A stretch of 64,000 nt of DNA from NCBI RefSeq assembly GCF_029784165.1, contig NC_073694.1:167986118-168050117 (forward strand), in the 5' to 3' direction. The stretch is from Wyeomyia smithii. Its lineage: Eukaryota > Arthropoda > Insecta > Diptera > Culicidae. This document shows positions 24,051-35,532 of the stretch, piece after piece. The notes below the pieces were generated by a model, which made no database searches, had not been told where the DNA came from, and saw only the letters and a program-made list of their open reading frames with translations. The translations under genes were made by a program, and so were the position numbers. Within the stretch, counting starts at the first letter, position 1, and each line of letters starts with the position of its first letter.

Positions 24051-26687
24051 ATGGATCTACGAAAAGAACACGTATCCGTGCTGCTGCCGATCAACAGTAG
24101 CGATTCGACAGCCGGAATTGGTTCAAGGAAGAGCCTAAGAAGGGTTAGTTTATTTTGCTTATTGAGTTTAAGAGATCACTATTCGTAATATTGTTTGTAC
24201 TTTTCAGCATTGGAATCAGCTGTCCAGATTTCAGAAGAATCTGATATATATCGTGTCGGTGGGGGTTTGTATATTTCTTTTTTTCCTCATACCGTACGAC
24301 GATGCCGCTAGTAGACAATTGAAGCCGGAACAGCCACTGGAGCATATTCAGATAGCGCCATTCAAAGACCGGGTAAGTGTTGTTTTTATCGAAATTGGGC
24401 AAAATTATGCATTATGAAACTATCCGTTTGTTTTCTACGTCTTGCAATACGCTTGCCACAATCGATTTCTAAATTTACAAACTACACTTACAATCACTCC
24501 CACGCACTTGAATTGTTCATTTTCACCCCAAATTACAACGCAGCATGAAAATTTGGGCCAGCTCCATCTTGCGGAGGCACAACAGGAACGATCAGATAAG
24601 CGCAATTTGCGCTCCACGGAATCTATCGCCTTTGAGGAACCCAAACTGCAAGATGATAACTTTGGCAACGATAACCGTGTCATGGAAAGAAGAAACATTA
24701 TCGATGAGCCGCCCGTGGCCAATGATGGCAACGGTAATCAGGCGCCTCCGGAGGCTGTTAACCTACGAAGCGACCCTAGTGGCCAACCCAAGGAAATCGT
24801 TGATAACGCAGAGAATGTACTGGAGGAGAACCGTCACCCCGAGGGGGTTAAAGATTTTAAGGTAGGAGGCCACTTCAGTATGGGAAAACTTTTTTTGCTG
24901 CTTTTGTTTGTGTCTAGTGTGGGTCACATGGTTTTAATGTAAAGTGTTAGGCTGAAAATTCTTTACAATTAGGATAATTATTTTTTTGGATGCTATCTTA
25001 TTTGAGACCTGAAACAGTATCACTATAACTATGGTTTGAGTCACCATTTGCTTTTTGGTAAATATTAATGCAAAATAGAGCGTTAATCCTTTTCTTTTAA
25101 GGCAGACTATCTCGGCACGCATGATGTAAAGCAATAATCTTCGTCATTTTCATGGTTTATTATTGCCAAACTAACAGACAAATTTTTCCCTACAGGGACC
25201 CACCAACGAGCGCCAGCGGGCGGTGGTGGATGCGTTTCTACACTCATGGAAAGGCTACAAAGAGTACGCATGGGGACACGACAACCTGAAGCCTATCTCG
25301 ATGAGCTACTCGGACTGGTTCGGGCTCGGTTTGACCATTGTGGACGGTCTTGATACGATGTACATTATGGACCTGCAGGCGGAGTTCGATGAGTCGCGCA
25401 ACTGGGTTGAGCAGTATCTGCGCTTCGACGTCAATCGTGACGTGAATTTATTCGAGGTTACTATCCGAGTACTGGGAGGGCTCTTGAGTGCTTACCATCT
25501 AAGTGGCGACAAAATGTTTCTCGATAAAGCGCTAGATCTGGGTCAGCGGTTATTGCCCTGTTTTGACTCACCCTCGGGTATTCCCTATTCGGATGTCAAC
25601 ATCGACACGATGAAAGCGCATCCACCAAAGTGGTCCCCGGATAGCTCCACCAGTGAAGTAACAACCATTCAATTGGAGTTCAGGGATCTGTCCAGGAGTA
25701 CTTTAAATCCAGTGTTTGAAACAGTACATATTTTTTCGAATATGTTTAAAATTTAAAAGTACTTGGTAATCTTTGCTTTTAGGCTGCTTCCAAGGTGAAC
25801 GTGAAAGTACACGAGTTGGAGAAGAACGAAGGATTAGTGCCAATTTTCATCAACGCCAACACTGGTCAATTTAGAAACTTTGCTACTATTTCTCTCGGGG
25901 CGAGGGCAGATTCCTATTACGAGTACCTCCTGAAGCAGTGGCTCCAAACTGGGAGGAAAAACGACGACTTGTGAGTTTTTACCAATAGTTTTCAATGGGA
26001 AGCATTGATCAGTTACATTTTGGTTCTCAATCCTACAGTCTGATCGACGACTATCAAACCGCGATTCGAGGCGTGATTAATCAGCTGGTACGAACAACAC
26101 CGAAGGAAAAGCATCTCTACATCGGGGAACTGATTGGTGGTAAAACTTTTAAGCCTAAAATGGATCACCTCACGTGTTACCTCCCGGGAACATTGCTGCT
26201 CGGCTATAAAAACGGCATGCCGAAGTCTCACCTTAAACTGGCCACCGATCTGCTGGAAACGTGCTACCAGACGTACATGAAGCAACCAACACAGCTAGCA
26301 CCAGAAATTTCCTACTTCAATCTGAACGGCGAATCGGAATATGACATTTACGTCAAGACAAACGATGCCCATAATTTACTGCGACCGGAGTTCGTCGAGA
26401 GTTTGTACTACTTCTACGCAATCACCGGTAACAAGACCTACCAGGACATGGGCTGGACAATCTTTGAGGCATTCAATAAATACACCAAGGTAAAGAACGG
26501 CTACACGTCCATTGGCAACGTTAAGAACCAGCTCAATACTCGACCGCGTGATATGATGGAGAGTTTCTGGCTGGGCGAGACGCTCAAGTACTTCTATTTA
26601 CTGTTTAGTGACGATCGATCGGAGATAGACCTCGATAAGTATGTGTTCAACACGGAAGCACATCCTCTGCCTATTCGGCAGGAGTGA
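24051..26687 (+). CDS. MAN1B1: ER mannosyl-oligosaccharide 1,2-alpha-mannosidase (GH47)
   Basis: The enzyme removes an alpha-1,2-mannose from Man9GlcNAc2 on ER glycoproteins, marking misfolded proteins for disposal. Six exons with GT-AG introns: 24051-24143, 24208-24372, 24544-24861, 25196-25723, 25783-25970 and 26039-26687. They give 646 residues (human MAN1B1 is 699). It is a type II membrane protein: short cytosolic tail, membrane helix at about 43-60, a low-complexity stem (about 87-192), then the GH47 (alpha/alpha)7 domain. From my memory of the human protein, the catalytic residues align as E279 (NLFE), D411 (ARADSYYEY), E548 (LLRPE), and calcium ligand T636 (FNTEAHPLP). The disulfide pair C477/C506 keeps the human spacing of 29. 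The ATG at 24051 is chosen as the only one leading in frame into exon 1. Only the stem is poorly conserved. The gene looks intact; exon 1 is the least certain. Confidence 0.93.
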
Positions 26688-27330
26688 ATGCTGCCGAGTG
26701 GCCTATTGTAAAGTTAGTAGTATACTGTCACTCTTGGGATATTGTTAAATAGTTTGTTTTCTTAAATAGAACTATTCACTTCGATCCATCGCCAATCGGC
26801 GTTAGAACCCATTTCCGGTAGGCAAAACAAGTTCAAAATCTTACACAGCTTATTCCGTGCTGGTAAAATATAGTGATTAAACATAGCGAGAAAAGAACAT
26901 AATATTCAATACTGAAAATAGTAAACCATCAGTATCCACTGTTGCAATAGTCTTTGACCTATTCGGACAAAGAAAACGTTTTCTTTCTCATATATTATTT
27001 ATATTTTTTACACTTTCGAGTAGATAGTTACAGTAGACAGCATTGTAGTTTAAACTGTTGAACTTTTATTTTAAAACTCATGTTCGAAGTAGGGCGTAAA
27101 ACAACTTAGCTAAGTACCTAGTTCGTAATGTTAGGTAATTCGCACATGGCAGGATACAATGTGAGATAGTTTCTAAAACAGTCTAGTCACGATATTATTG
27201 AGGCAACGTGGTGCAGTCCTACGGTACAGCGCCGCTTGTTGGTGGCGACACCAACCGAACGACGAAGGGAAGGAATTGTTTAGAACTGTAAGGTCTTTGA
27301 TATTATGATCAATAAAGGTTTATTCGTTGG
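26688..27330 (+). other. 3' UTR of the mannosidase gene
   Basis: AT-rich sequence following the stop codon. The first good polyadenylation signal is aataaa at 27311-27316, followed by a T-rich stretch. No other coding signal. Confidence 0.6.
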
Positions 27331-27639
27331 CTGTCTTTTTAAGCTTGTGTTTTGTTTAAACAGTTGAAAGTCTAAAGGCTAGTGTACTTCCAGTTTGCAT
27401 TTGTTTTTAGTCAAATCTTCAAGCTCTTTATTTTTAAACAATTTATTTTATCGCTGTATTATTCAATCTTTAGTTCTAGTTCACCAATTTTTAAACCTTC
27501 GTGCCAAAAGCAAAACTTTGGTCAATAGTTCTGTTTTATAAATGAGATAAATCAATTCAAAATGTATAGGAAAGCCATGTTTATATACTTTTTGATAAAT
27601 CTTTGAGAGAGGATATCCCGGCAAATATTCGAGAAATTG

Positions 27640-28085
27640 TAGTTTCCTTTGTTCTCGGTACTGTAGCAGCTATCGAGGCGTAAACCTCTTTAATTCCGCC
27701 TATAAAATTCTCTCCCGCATCCTGTTCCATAATCTAAGGCCATTGCAGGGAGTCTTTGTTTGTGAAAACCAGTGCGGTTTTCGAGCGGAACGGAGTAAAG
27801 GTTCGCTTTGAAATAGATCCTTGACAAATTTAGAGAACACAACTTGCAGACACATCATCTGTTTAAAGATTACAGGACGGCGTACGATACAGTGAAACGC
27901 TACGGCTAATTATGCTCGAACATAGTTCCCAACAAAAGTTCTCTGGACGATTTCACATCAAGCGTCTAGACAGCAGTTACAATACCAAACGCGTTTGTGA
28001 CGTTGGATAATCTGAGGCAAGGAAACGGGCTCTCGAACTTGTAGTTTAAAATAGGCTTGGAAGGTGCTGTACGAAGAGCAGCAGC
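27640..28085 (+). pseudogene. RTE-like LINE reverse transcriptase fragment (copy i)
   Basis: Broken frames read like the middle of an RTE-type reverse transcriptase: a YKILSRIL-like start, CENQCGFRAERS, a decayed D-x-RTAYDTVKR block (about 27870-27900), then FVTLDNLRQGNGLSN and LEGAVRRA near 28075. In intact elements this segment lies after the segment that here follows it, so the region is rearranged. Multiple stops; inactive. Confidence 0.7.
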
Positions 28086-28890
28086 CGATGCGGAGGCGAA
28101 AAATTGCTTCGCCAGGCACGACACGAGGAGCTTCTATAGGACGATTAACGGAATCAGGAGCCGGTCCGTGCCAGTACCTGCCATGTGTAATGAGAGGAAG
28201 GGGAACCTGATTACTGATAAAAGTAGGAGAGTCGTCGAGAGGAACGGGATAGAAATTGGGGAGGACGGACAAGCTGTGGACTCACTAACATTGGACTAGG
28301 TGAAGATCGCTTGCAAAGAGCCGAGGAACTACAAAGCCACTGGGAAGGACGGCTTACCTACTGAATTTTTCGAAGTCGGGTTCGAGCGGCTTTGTAGTGC
28401 AATTCACCAGATTATCCTAAGGGGTTTGGTCTGAGGAACAACTAACTTTGGACTCATATGACTTATCTACAAGAAGTGACATAGACTCGACTCTAGTAAT
28501 TATCGATGCATAACGCTCCTCAATTCCGCTTATAAAATTCTCTCCCGTATCCCGTTCCAGCAACTGAGTCGTTGCAGGAAGCATGTGGGATTGATTTAAT
28601 TGGTGTTATCCGTAGAGCAGTTGAGGCATTTCGGCTCTCAAAAGGGAATAAACAACGTCAAAACGAAGTACATGGTGGCTGGCAGGGAGCGTGCAAGTCC
28701 TGCGGATTTTTGTGCTGCTGTGGAGATGGATGGGGTTACTTTCGAAGTGGTCGACGAATTTGTTTATCTTGGTACCCTCGTGACATGTGACAACAAGGTG
28801 AAGAGTTCGTCTCTCGCGGCGGCGAGCAGGGCTTATTACGGATTTCGTAGCCAGCTTAGGTCCCGTAGTCTACAGATCCGTACGAAATAA
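28086..28890 (+). pseudogene. RTE-like LINE fragment (copy ii), fused after copy i
   Basis: 28086-28300 carries AKNCFARHDTRSFYRTINGI, the linker between endonuclease and RT. About 28300-28440 gives a YKATGKDGLPTEFF block, the usual NKAPGKDG motif. About 28495-28570 repeats the YRxITLLNSAYKILSRI block already seen in copy i. After an apparent deletion, 28600-28890 gives the RT C-terminal part: KYMVAGRER, then VVDEFVYLGTLVTCDN and YYGFRSQLRSRSLQ. Several frames and stops; not functional. Confidence 0.75.
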
Positions 28891-29803
28891 TGACTGGCGA
28901 AGATAATATTTATGAGATTGTAACGGGAGGTAGAGGGGGTGGAAATGAGAAAAGATAGCCGTGAAGGGGCGACTATTGAATGTTTTCTGAAACTCCCGTT
29001 GCCCGGCGGGGACTCCTCAGAGCGGGTACTTTCACCTCCGTAAACCTCAAACGAACACCTGAGCCACAACACGAAATTGTACGAAAATACTTTTCGAAAC
29101 AAAATGGACCAATCTAAGAGAAAACTAATGGATAGGGAAGCGTCCAATCTAGGTATCCATCCCTATGCTACACAATCCGAAACCGAAACTCAACGAACAC
29201 TCTCTTTTGAAGATCTGCAAGGCCTAGTTCCTCGAAGCAAACATTCGCTAGTACATTTAACAAATCTATATTATTCGGTCCTCACTTTTGCTTAGGTCTA
29301 AGGTTAGTAATTACATCGGGTTCATCTTACTTGAGCTCAAGGTTTTTCCACATTTTCTGCATTTAATCTACTATCAGCATAGTTGTCGATGGGGACAGCT
29401 AAGTCGTAATCTGCCTCCCACGCGTTCGTGCGCCGGCGGCTAAAAATCCATTAGTTGAAGCGAAAATCCGCCACCTCGTGGCGAGTAGATGGGCTCGTAT
29501 GCTCGTGATGCACAAGCTGGCATACAATATGTTTCCAAGCGAGCGGGATAAGGGTTCTCCACCAACCGCGTCGCGTGCAATGTTCTTGCAGATGCGGTAA
29601 GTCGTCGTTTTACTCGATGATCAGCTTTCACCACCTTTCTCCTCCGTCGGTGGGGCCGTCGCTGGGCCTGATTTTTAGCGGGGCAGCGAAACAGGTAGTC
29701 TTCTAGCAACGGGTGGACTGATCACCTTGACAGTCCAATATAAAGAGAGCGACGTTAAGTTATACAAGGCTCTTTTTGCCACAAGATTCCCGAACGAAAA
29801 CAA
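28891..29803. other. No recognised gene
   Basis: Holds a somewhat GC-richer patch (about 29400-29720) with an 89-codon minus-strand ORF of no recognisable family, and a 72-codon ORF at 29077-29295 that I cannot place. These may be unrecognised LINE pieces. Confidence 0.4.
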
Positions 29804-30061
29804 AATCGCACGCTTAGCTTTGAGGCTAATAGCGGTCTTGATCAACTAGATATTAGTTGGGAGAATTCGTTATCGATATTGATTTTTTTTTTGGCACATT
29901 TTGCATGTGTAGGATAAGTACGACGATACACCGTGCCCCAGTCGAGAAAATTTCCAGCTCGAAAAGATCCTCGACTCGATCGGGAATCGAACCCGATATC
30001 ACAACCCTGTGGTGGGAGAGCTAGCCGACCGACATCGCTAACCACAGAGCCACGGGGACCA
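29804..30061 (-). mobile_element. tRNA-derived SINE, copy 2 of the second family
   Basis: The same element as 20033-20274: minus-strand head with TGGTTAGCGATG, B box GGTTCGATTCC, ggcacggtgtatcgtcgta body and the aactaatatctagttgatc tail. A 14-bp direct repeat gattcccgaacgaa at 29785-29798 and 30076-30089 brackets it and probably marks the target duplication. Confidence 0.82.
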
Positions 30062-30983
30062 CACAACCGAACCACGATTCCCGAACGAACCCAAAGTATT
30101 TGCGAAAAGTTTCGGAGGCTTTGAACGCTGATTCTACTTCCGTGATTTTCCCTCTGGCGAATCCTAGTCGAACGACAGCAGATCGTAAACGCAAAATAAA
30201 CAAAGATCACTATGGGCTGGGAGAGGATCTTGCAGGCAAGATTTGTAACCTCGTTACAAGATAACCGGATAGAGACCGACGACTTCGAGGCAGACCTCGC
30301 ACGCGTTGGATATGTGCTGTCGACGAGAATGCTAGAGCAGCGAAAGTTAGAGGAAACTAGAGAGCAGCAGCCCAAGACCGGGTTTTATGGAGACGTATTA
30401 TGGATTTGGCATAAGATTTCAACGATCTGTCGCCATAAAAGTAAGTAGGTAAGTATGGTTACACTTAATTATGAGAGTCCAAATTTTAGTTAGCTGATGA
30501 ATTATAACAGCGTGTTTGGATTTTCTTCTGAGCTCGTTTTTTTGCAGTATTTTAGATAAGAATCTCACATGATTATTTTATTTACAATGAAGTCATGTCC
30601 GCGAACTGAATTGGATAAGTAAAAATGAATTCAAGTGAAAAGGTGTGATTCATAATTAGATGTTTATCACTATGATAACATTTACCGTTTAAATTACCTG
30701 TGCTAGATCAAATTCAAAGCTTACTGAGCTGTCAGTCCGTAGCGCGTACGACAAACGAAATTTACTCTGATCTTTTTCAAACATTAAACCAGTCTAACGT
30801 GATAAACTCTGAACCCGAAGTAAGCAAGGGGTTTTACAATGTATCTTTGCGTTTCGGACCGGACCGAAACGGAGCTATACGGACCAGTGAAAAATACAGC
30901 ACAGCAAGCAACTGCAAATCGAAGAATTAGAAATATTCAGTTAAATCATACAACTGTTGAAAAGAATTATTCTCTACTAGCTG
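30062..30983. other. No assigned gene, may belong to the ORF downstream
   Basis: ORFs of 78 codons (30212-30448) and 76 codons (30700-30930) have an ordinary protein-like composition but no family I recognise. They could be remnants of the 5' part of the transposase-like gene at 30984. Confidence 0.35.
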
Positions 30984-31945
30984 ACTATTGTTGATGAATT
31001 CAAGCAAATAGAAGAAGAAGGCATCCATATAGTTCTACTTGGGAAAGAGGTTCTCGTTAGATTTGTGTTATGCCTAGTGCTTGGGGATAACTTGGGAATG
31101 CACACGATGTTGCTATTTGCCGCTAGCTTTAATGCCACCTTCTATTGTCGATTTTGTAAACGACCCAGAGATCTACTGAAGACAGATTGTAAGGAGCATG
31201 CTGATTGTCTGCGCCGGCGACAAGATTATTTAATGGATTTAGAAGTAGGACAACCTAGCGAAACTGGGGTAACAGGAAACTCGGTATTCAACAGACTAGC
31301 TTCTTTCCACGTAACCGAAAACATAAGTGTTGATGCAATGCACGATTTTTATAGTTCAGGTATTTGTAAATATGGCTTAGTTGAAATTGAACTATTTAAA
31401 AAACTATTTAAAAAAGATCTGAAGCCAAAGCACCACTTTATAGTGCACTATCCGTCACTGATTGCTGCATCAGGGCCAATCGATCAAATGATGTGTTTCA
31501 GATTCGAAGCAAAGCACAGGGCCTTCAAACAATATGCACATATAATGCCCTCGCGAAAAAATATATGTTTAACTCTATGTATTAAAGGTTCTCGTCAATT
31601 TACTTATGATTTAGTGAATGAACGTTTTTTCAAGTATCCAGAATTCGGAGATTTTAAAATGTTCGATCTACGCCTCCGCAATTATTTCAATATGCTTATG
31701 CAACCAATCCATATATAGATTCTGATTTGAATATGCTGATCTCATGTAGTCTAGACTACAAAGGCAGTCATTACAGAGCTGGATTTTTCTTGACAATATT
31801 TGAAAATCACAGCATGAACCTATACGAAGTTATAGAGTTTATAATGCATAACAACGATATACATGTAGTAGGTCAATACTGGCAGTTAGATAACTATTGT
31901 GACCACTATCTAGCATATGAGGTAAAAAGTGCTTACCCATTGTAA
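30984..31945 (+). CDS. Transposon-derived protein, HVTEN/MHD family
   Basis: An open frame from about 30984 to 31718 (ATG usage unclear), then a second ORF 31727-31945. Visible blocks in order: GDNLGMHTML near the start; a CxxC cluster (YCRFCK, then DC, then DC) that may bind zinc; FHVTENISVDAMHD; LKPKHHFIVHYP; and CFRFEAKHRAFKQYA with SRKNICLTL. I know this order from multi-copy insect and other animal proteins, and the PKHHF/FEAKH part resembles the tail of CMC/En-Spm-type transposases (DUF4218-like). That link is inference. Only about 20 residues separate the MHD block from LKPKHHF, shorter than I expect, suggesting an internal deletion. A cut-down transposase or a relic is likelier than a host gene. 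Confidence 0.5.
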
Positions 31946-33240
31946 CCATTCTGAGAATGGAATCATTGAATAGTTCTCCTGTAATAGTTCATAGAATAGC
32001 TGATAGATTCTTTTTCCGAGTCAAAAATGATCTAAATGTAGATTAAAGTAGAAAACCAAATATTGTTATCCCAATGAAAATATAAAATGGTTCAGAATAT
32101 CAACTTTGTAATGTAATCAATTTTATCCCACATCGGTAATAGTGAAACATTTGAACTTTAATGTTTGTTTAGTTGTATATGAAGTGTACAAACTAAATGA
32201 ATATAAGGATTCAATTGTGCCATTATTACTGTAATATCTGCCGCAGATTCGTTAAACCGAATTAGAATCATATTAAATGCATGGAAAAACAAACGATTTT
32301 AATTTTTCAATTTGACATTTATTGAAAAAAATGTGCATCACATTAAAAAACAACGTAATATCTACGTGTTTATTTGGTGGCGAATCCACGGAATGAGATG
32401 AGTTCCTTCGCTTGTGAATCACGTAGAAGCCATGTGAAAAGTACGATGGATAAAATTCACGTATGTTTTCACGTAGCATCAACGTGAACATTATTTTGAG
32501 TGTAGGATTCCCATCAGAAGTAACCTGTCGTAACCAGTTTATACACTCAGCTGGACCAAGCAAACAAATTTAGGTCAAAGGCGTAAAAAGAATCTACACC
32601 GTGTTTCAGAGGTTACTTTTGATGGAAATCTGACTGACACCGGTACACTGGCAGTGTTGGCAGAAAAAATGGTTTGCAACATAAATTTCGACATACTCAA
32701 CTTTGAACAGCTCTAGTATTTTTTTGGCACACCCTAGCTCTTTAGTATCTTCGGCCAAGTTGTTAGGCATCAAAAAACCTACCACTTGAAGTTATAAAAC
32801 CTATGATATGAGCCTTTTCAGCTCTCTAGAATGGAAAATGCGAAAAAGTTGGGTTTTCCATACAAATCTCCATATAAATTTAAAATGCAATGCGCCAAGC
32901 GGAGACAAAACCAATCGACTTCCAATAAATTCAGGATTGTTTGGGGCCCCAAATAGAACAAAAAAAACTTCTTTCTGGGTTCTGGCTTTCTGCTATCAAG
33001 TTTCGTTTTTTCCATATAACGATTCCCCACCCTAATCATATCTTCAGTAAAGATATATCAGTGGGACATTTGTATGTGTTGCATAACTCAAAAAACGCGA
33101 CCGATGTGTTGTTCTGTTTTCTGTTTGGAATGATCGTGTATTGGGTGTTTATTTGTAACTATGCTGGAATGAGGCTACAATTTCATTTAACATCATCGAG
33201 CATTATTACCTCAATCAAAATCAAAGCCACGTCGTAATCT
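31946..33240. other. Intergenic, no gene seen
   Basis: AT-rich. ORFs are under 100 codons and overlap on opposite strands (32818-33039, 32941-33237). Short acgtg-bearing repeats at about 32340-32500 hint at a degraded MITE. Confidence 0.5.
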
Positions 33241-33447
33241 AGGCTGTGTCTCTGGAAGGGTACTTACCCCTCGGTTTCCTTTGATAAATCCGGAATAACG
33301 GAAAATTTCGAAATGTTCCCTAATGTCCCAAAAACTATGATAGATTTGTGATCTTTTGAAAATGGTTCGATCAAATTCGGTTTGGATCTTGTGGAATGGC
33401 AGGTAAGAGAATTTGAATTTTTTTCGGCTCTGGAGGGGTCATGTGTT
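33241..33447 (-). repeat. Interspersed repeat, copy B (inverted partner of 20290)
   Basis: Reverse complement of the repeat at 20290-20496, from aggctgtgtctctggaaggg at its left to ggctctggaggggtc at its right. Non-coding, unknown class. Confidence 0.8.
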
Positions 33448-33791
33448 AATATTCGAACGTAGTTCGGTTGCGCTACCTACATATTTTAGCACTTTTAAAC
33501 TGAAGTTATTCGTTTTTGGTTCTCGAGCTACCCAGAAACTCCACTCTTTGCATTCACGATTACGAAGTTGAAAGAGATTTTCAAGACTGTTCGCACCTAG
33601 GCGAACTCTCATATGCAATTGTCAAAATGTGTGTGATGACAAAAGCAGAATATTTCCTTTCTTCTTTTTCTCATGCAAAAACCAAACAATTATTAGCACC
33701 TTCGTAGTCGCGAATACCGCGTGGAAAAGTGTAGTATGCAGCAAAAACAAATTTCCCATTATATGTGAATCATCAATCTATCATTGTTTGC

Positions 33792-34536
33792 TTAAGGGGT
33801 TATATACCTTTTTGGTCGAGAAAAATGAGGGAAGTTTGAATTTATTTTTAAGTGCATAGCACCATTTTCATTAATCAAAGTGGTATTTTTCTGAAAGTAC
33901 AGTTTATCAAAAACAAAAAAATACGTTTGATTTTGAGATATACCAATTATCACTGGAGTAATGGCCGTTTCCCCGAAACGCTATTTTTTGCAGAGGCTTG
34001 CGGTGATCCTGATAGAGACTCAGCGGGTCAACCGAAATCAAAAACCTCATATTGTTTCATTAGTTTAGAAGTGTGCCGTGTCCTTGAACGATCGCTTTTA
34101 TGAGTATTTTGTTTTCAGTGCAAACGGGAACGCTTTTTCCAAAAAATGCACGTTTTGAGCGCTAAAAATTGCATTAAAATTTTTTTTTGCGGCAAAATGT
34201 AACTGTATGTTTCAAAAGCGATCGTTCAAGGACCGGCGAATTTAATAACGAAAATTAAAAAAAAAAAGATAAAGGAAATCGGTTCAGTAGCTTTCCTGCG
34301 ATCTGGATCACGGCAAAGTCATTTTTGGGAAAACACTATTCCGAGATAACCGCGTATAAAGTTTCAAGTTCAGGTTATGCGGCCGTGGCGAGGCGCGCTG
34401 CAAATCGCTCTAACTTTCTTCCTATTGCTCAGATCTTTATGAATTTGTGAAAATGTTCTCAAGATGTTGTATTTGAAGATAATGATAAAAAAATTTTTCG
34501 GTTTTTTGAAAACTAAAAAGGTATATAACCCCTTAA
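33792..34536. mobile_element. TTAA-flanked inverted-repeat element (piggyBac-type MITE)
   Basis: Both ends read ttaaggggttatatacc followed by ttttt. The two 22-bp ends (33792-33813, 34515-34536) are exact reverse complements. TTAA at each outer edge is the piggyBac-superfamily target. The 745 bp between has no transposase, but has an inner inverted pair (ccttgaacgatcgctttt at about 34082, aaaagcgatcgttcaagg at about 34216). Confidence 0.8.
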
Positions 34537-34974
34537 CAACCGCCTCGACAACGACGCTACAACAACTTGAATTTGTAGATACAGCCCAGAATCAAAGCAA
34601 CCTGATGGCGTCGTTCTTGCACTGAAAGCCGGGAATAACTGGAAATTAATTTTCAAAGATTTCATACCTTCTTCAGTTGATTTTTGTTATTTTCATGGCA
34701 TGGTAACTTGACACAGAACAAAACAAAACAAACACAAAAGAATCATTCAAATCCATTGTACAGTAATAGGCTTTCGTACGGACACCAAATGATATTTATT
34801 TAATGGAAGAAGACTACTATTCTACCTTTTCCATCAAGAGGTTATGGACTTATGCGAACGCTATTACTATTTTCGGTGACAACTAAAAATTTGAAATTTA
34901 TTGCGGCCGTCAAAAAGAAATGGGAGTATGTTTATGATGTATATGTAAGCTCTCTCTCTTTAATTCGGTTCAAA

Positions 34975-35532
34975 ATGGCGTCGAAACGAGGAGCAATCCG
35001 CAAACGCATTGTACAGTTCGCTATGAACAGACAACAATTTTGGTAAGAAGTTCACGGCAAAAATCTTCCAGTCTCGACTGTGTATAATTTCCTGCAAACC
35101 TCAACAAAAGTCCACCCGGAAGGTAATGGAAGACCGGTCAGAGTGGTGGGCAGAAAAAGGCTTTCCTTCTTGTCTAAATCATGGTTCAAGCCTAGTGGTT
35201 TGGTTATCAATCAAGATGTATACGAGAACGAATGTTTGAACAAAATTTTGATTCCATTTCTTCCAAACCATATCGATAAAAGGTTGTGTTTTGGCCAGAT
35301 AAAATATCATCATATTACGTCAAAAAACACTAGCGTTCTTGAACAACCACTCGACTCCATTCGTACCCCTAATACGCAACCCAACGAATCTACCTCAGTG
35401 TCGTCCAATCGAAGATTTCTTTTAAGTTCAGTTGGTGCAAAAATCACGCACTACAGACAGTTGATTGGTAAAATCAAGAGATGCATTCGAAAAGTCGACG
35501 TGAATGCCGTACAACATGTTGACATGTTTTGA
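34975..35532 (+). pseudogene. Mariner/Tc1 (DD37E-like) transposase, internally deleted
   Basis: One reading frame starting at MASKRGAIRKRIVQF, the N-terminal helix-turn-helix region, and broken by a single TAA at 35044-35046. It continues through VSTVYNFLQ and EGNGRPVRV (a GRPR-like linker), then jumps to SWFKPSGLVINQDVY, which in intact proteins lies far into the catalytic domain. The tail includes NECLNKILIPFL and the degraded 'PQCRPIEDFFGLL' region (VSSNRRFLLSSVGAKI). At about 185 codons it is roughly half the usual 330-350, so the first catalytic Asp is gone. ITmDD37E, a mosquito-rich family, is my best match by memory. It cannot encode an active enzyme. No TIRs identified. Confidence 0.72.

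Noticed and set aside
24435..24731. 98-codon minus-strand ORF and 106-codon plus-strand ORF over exon 3
   Set aside because: Shadows of the mannosidase exon 3, whose frame joins its neighbours through proper splice sites.
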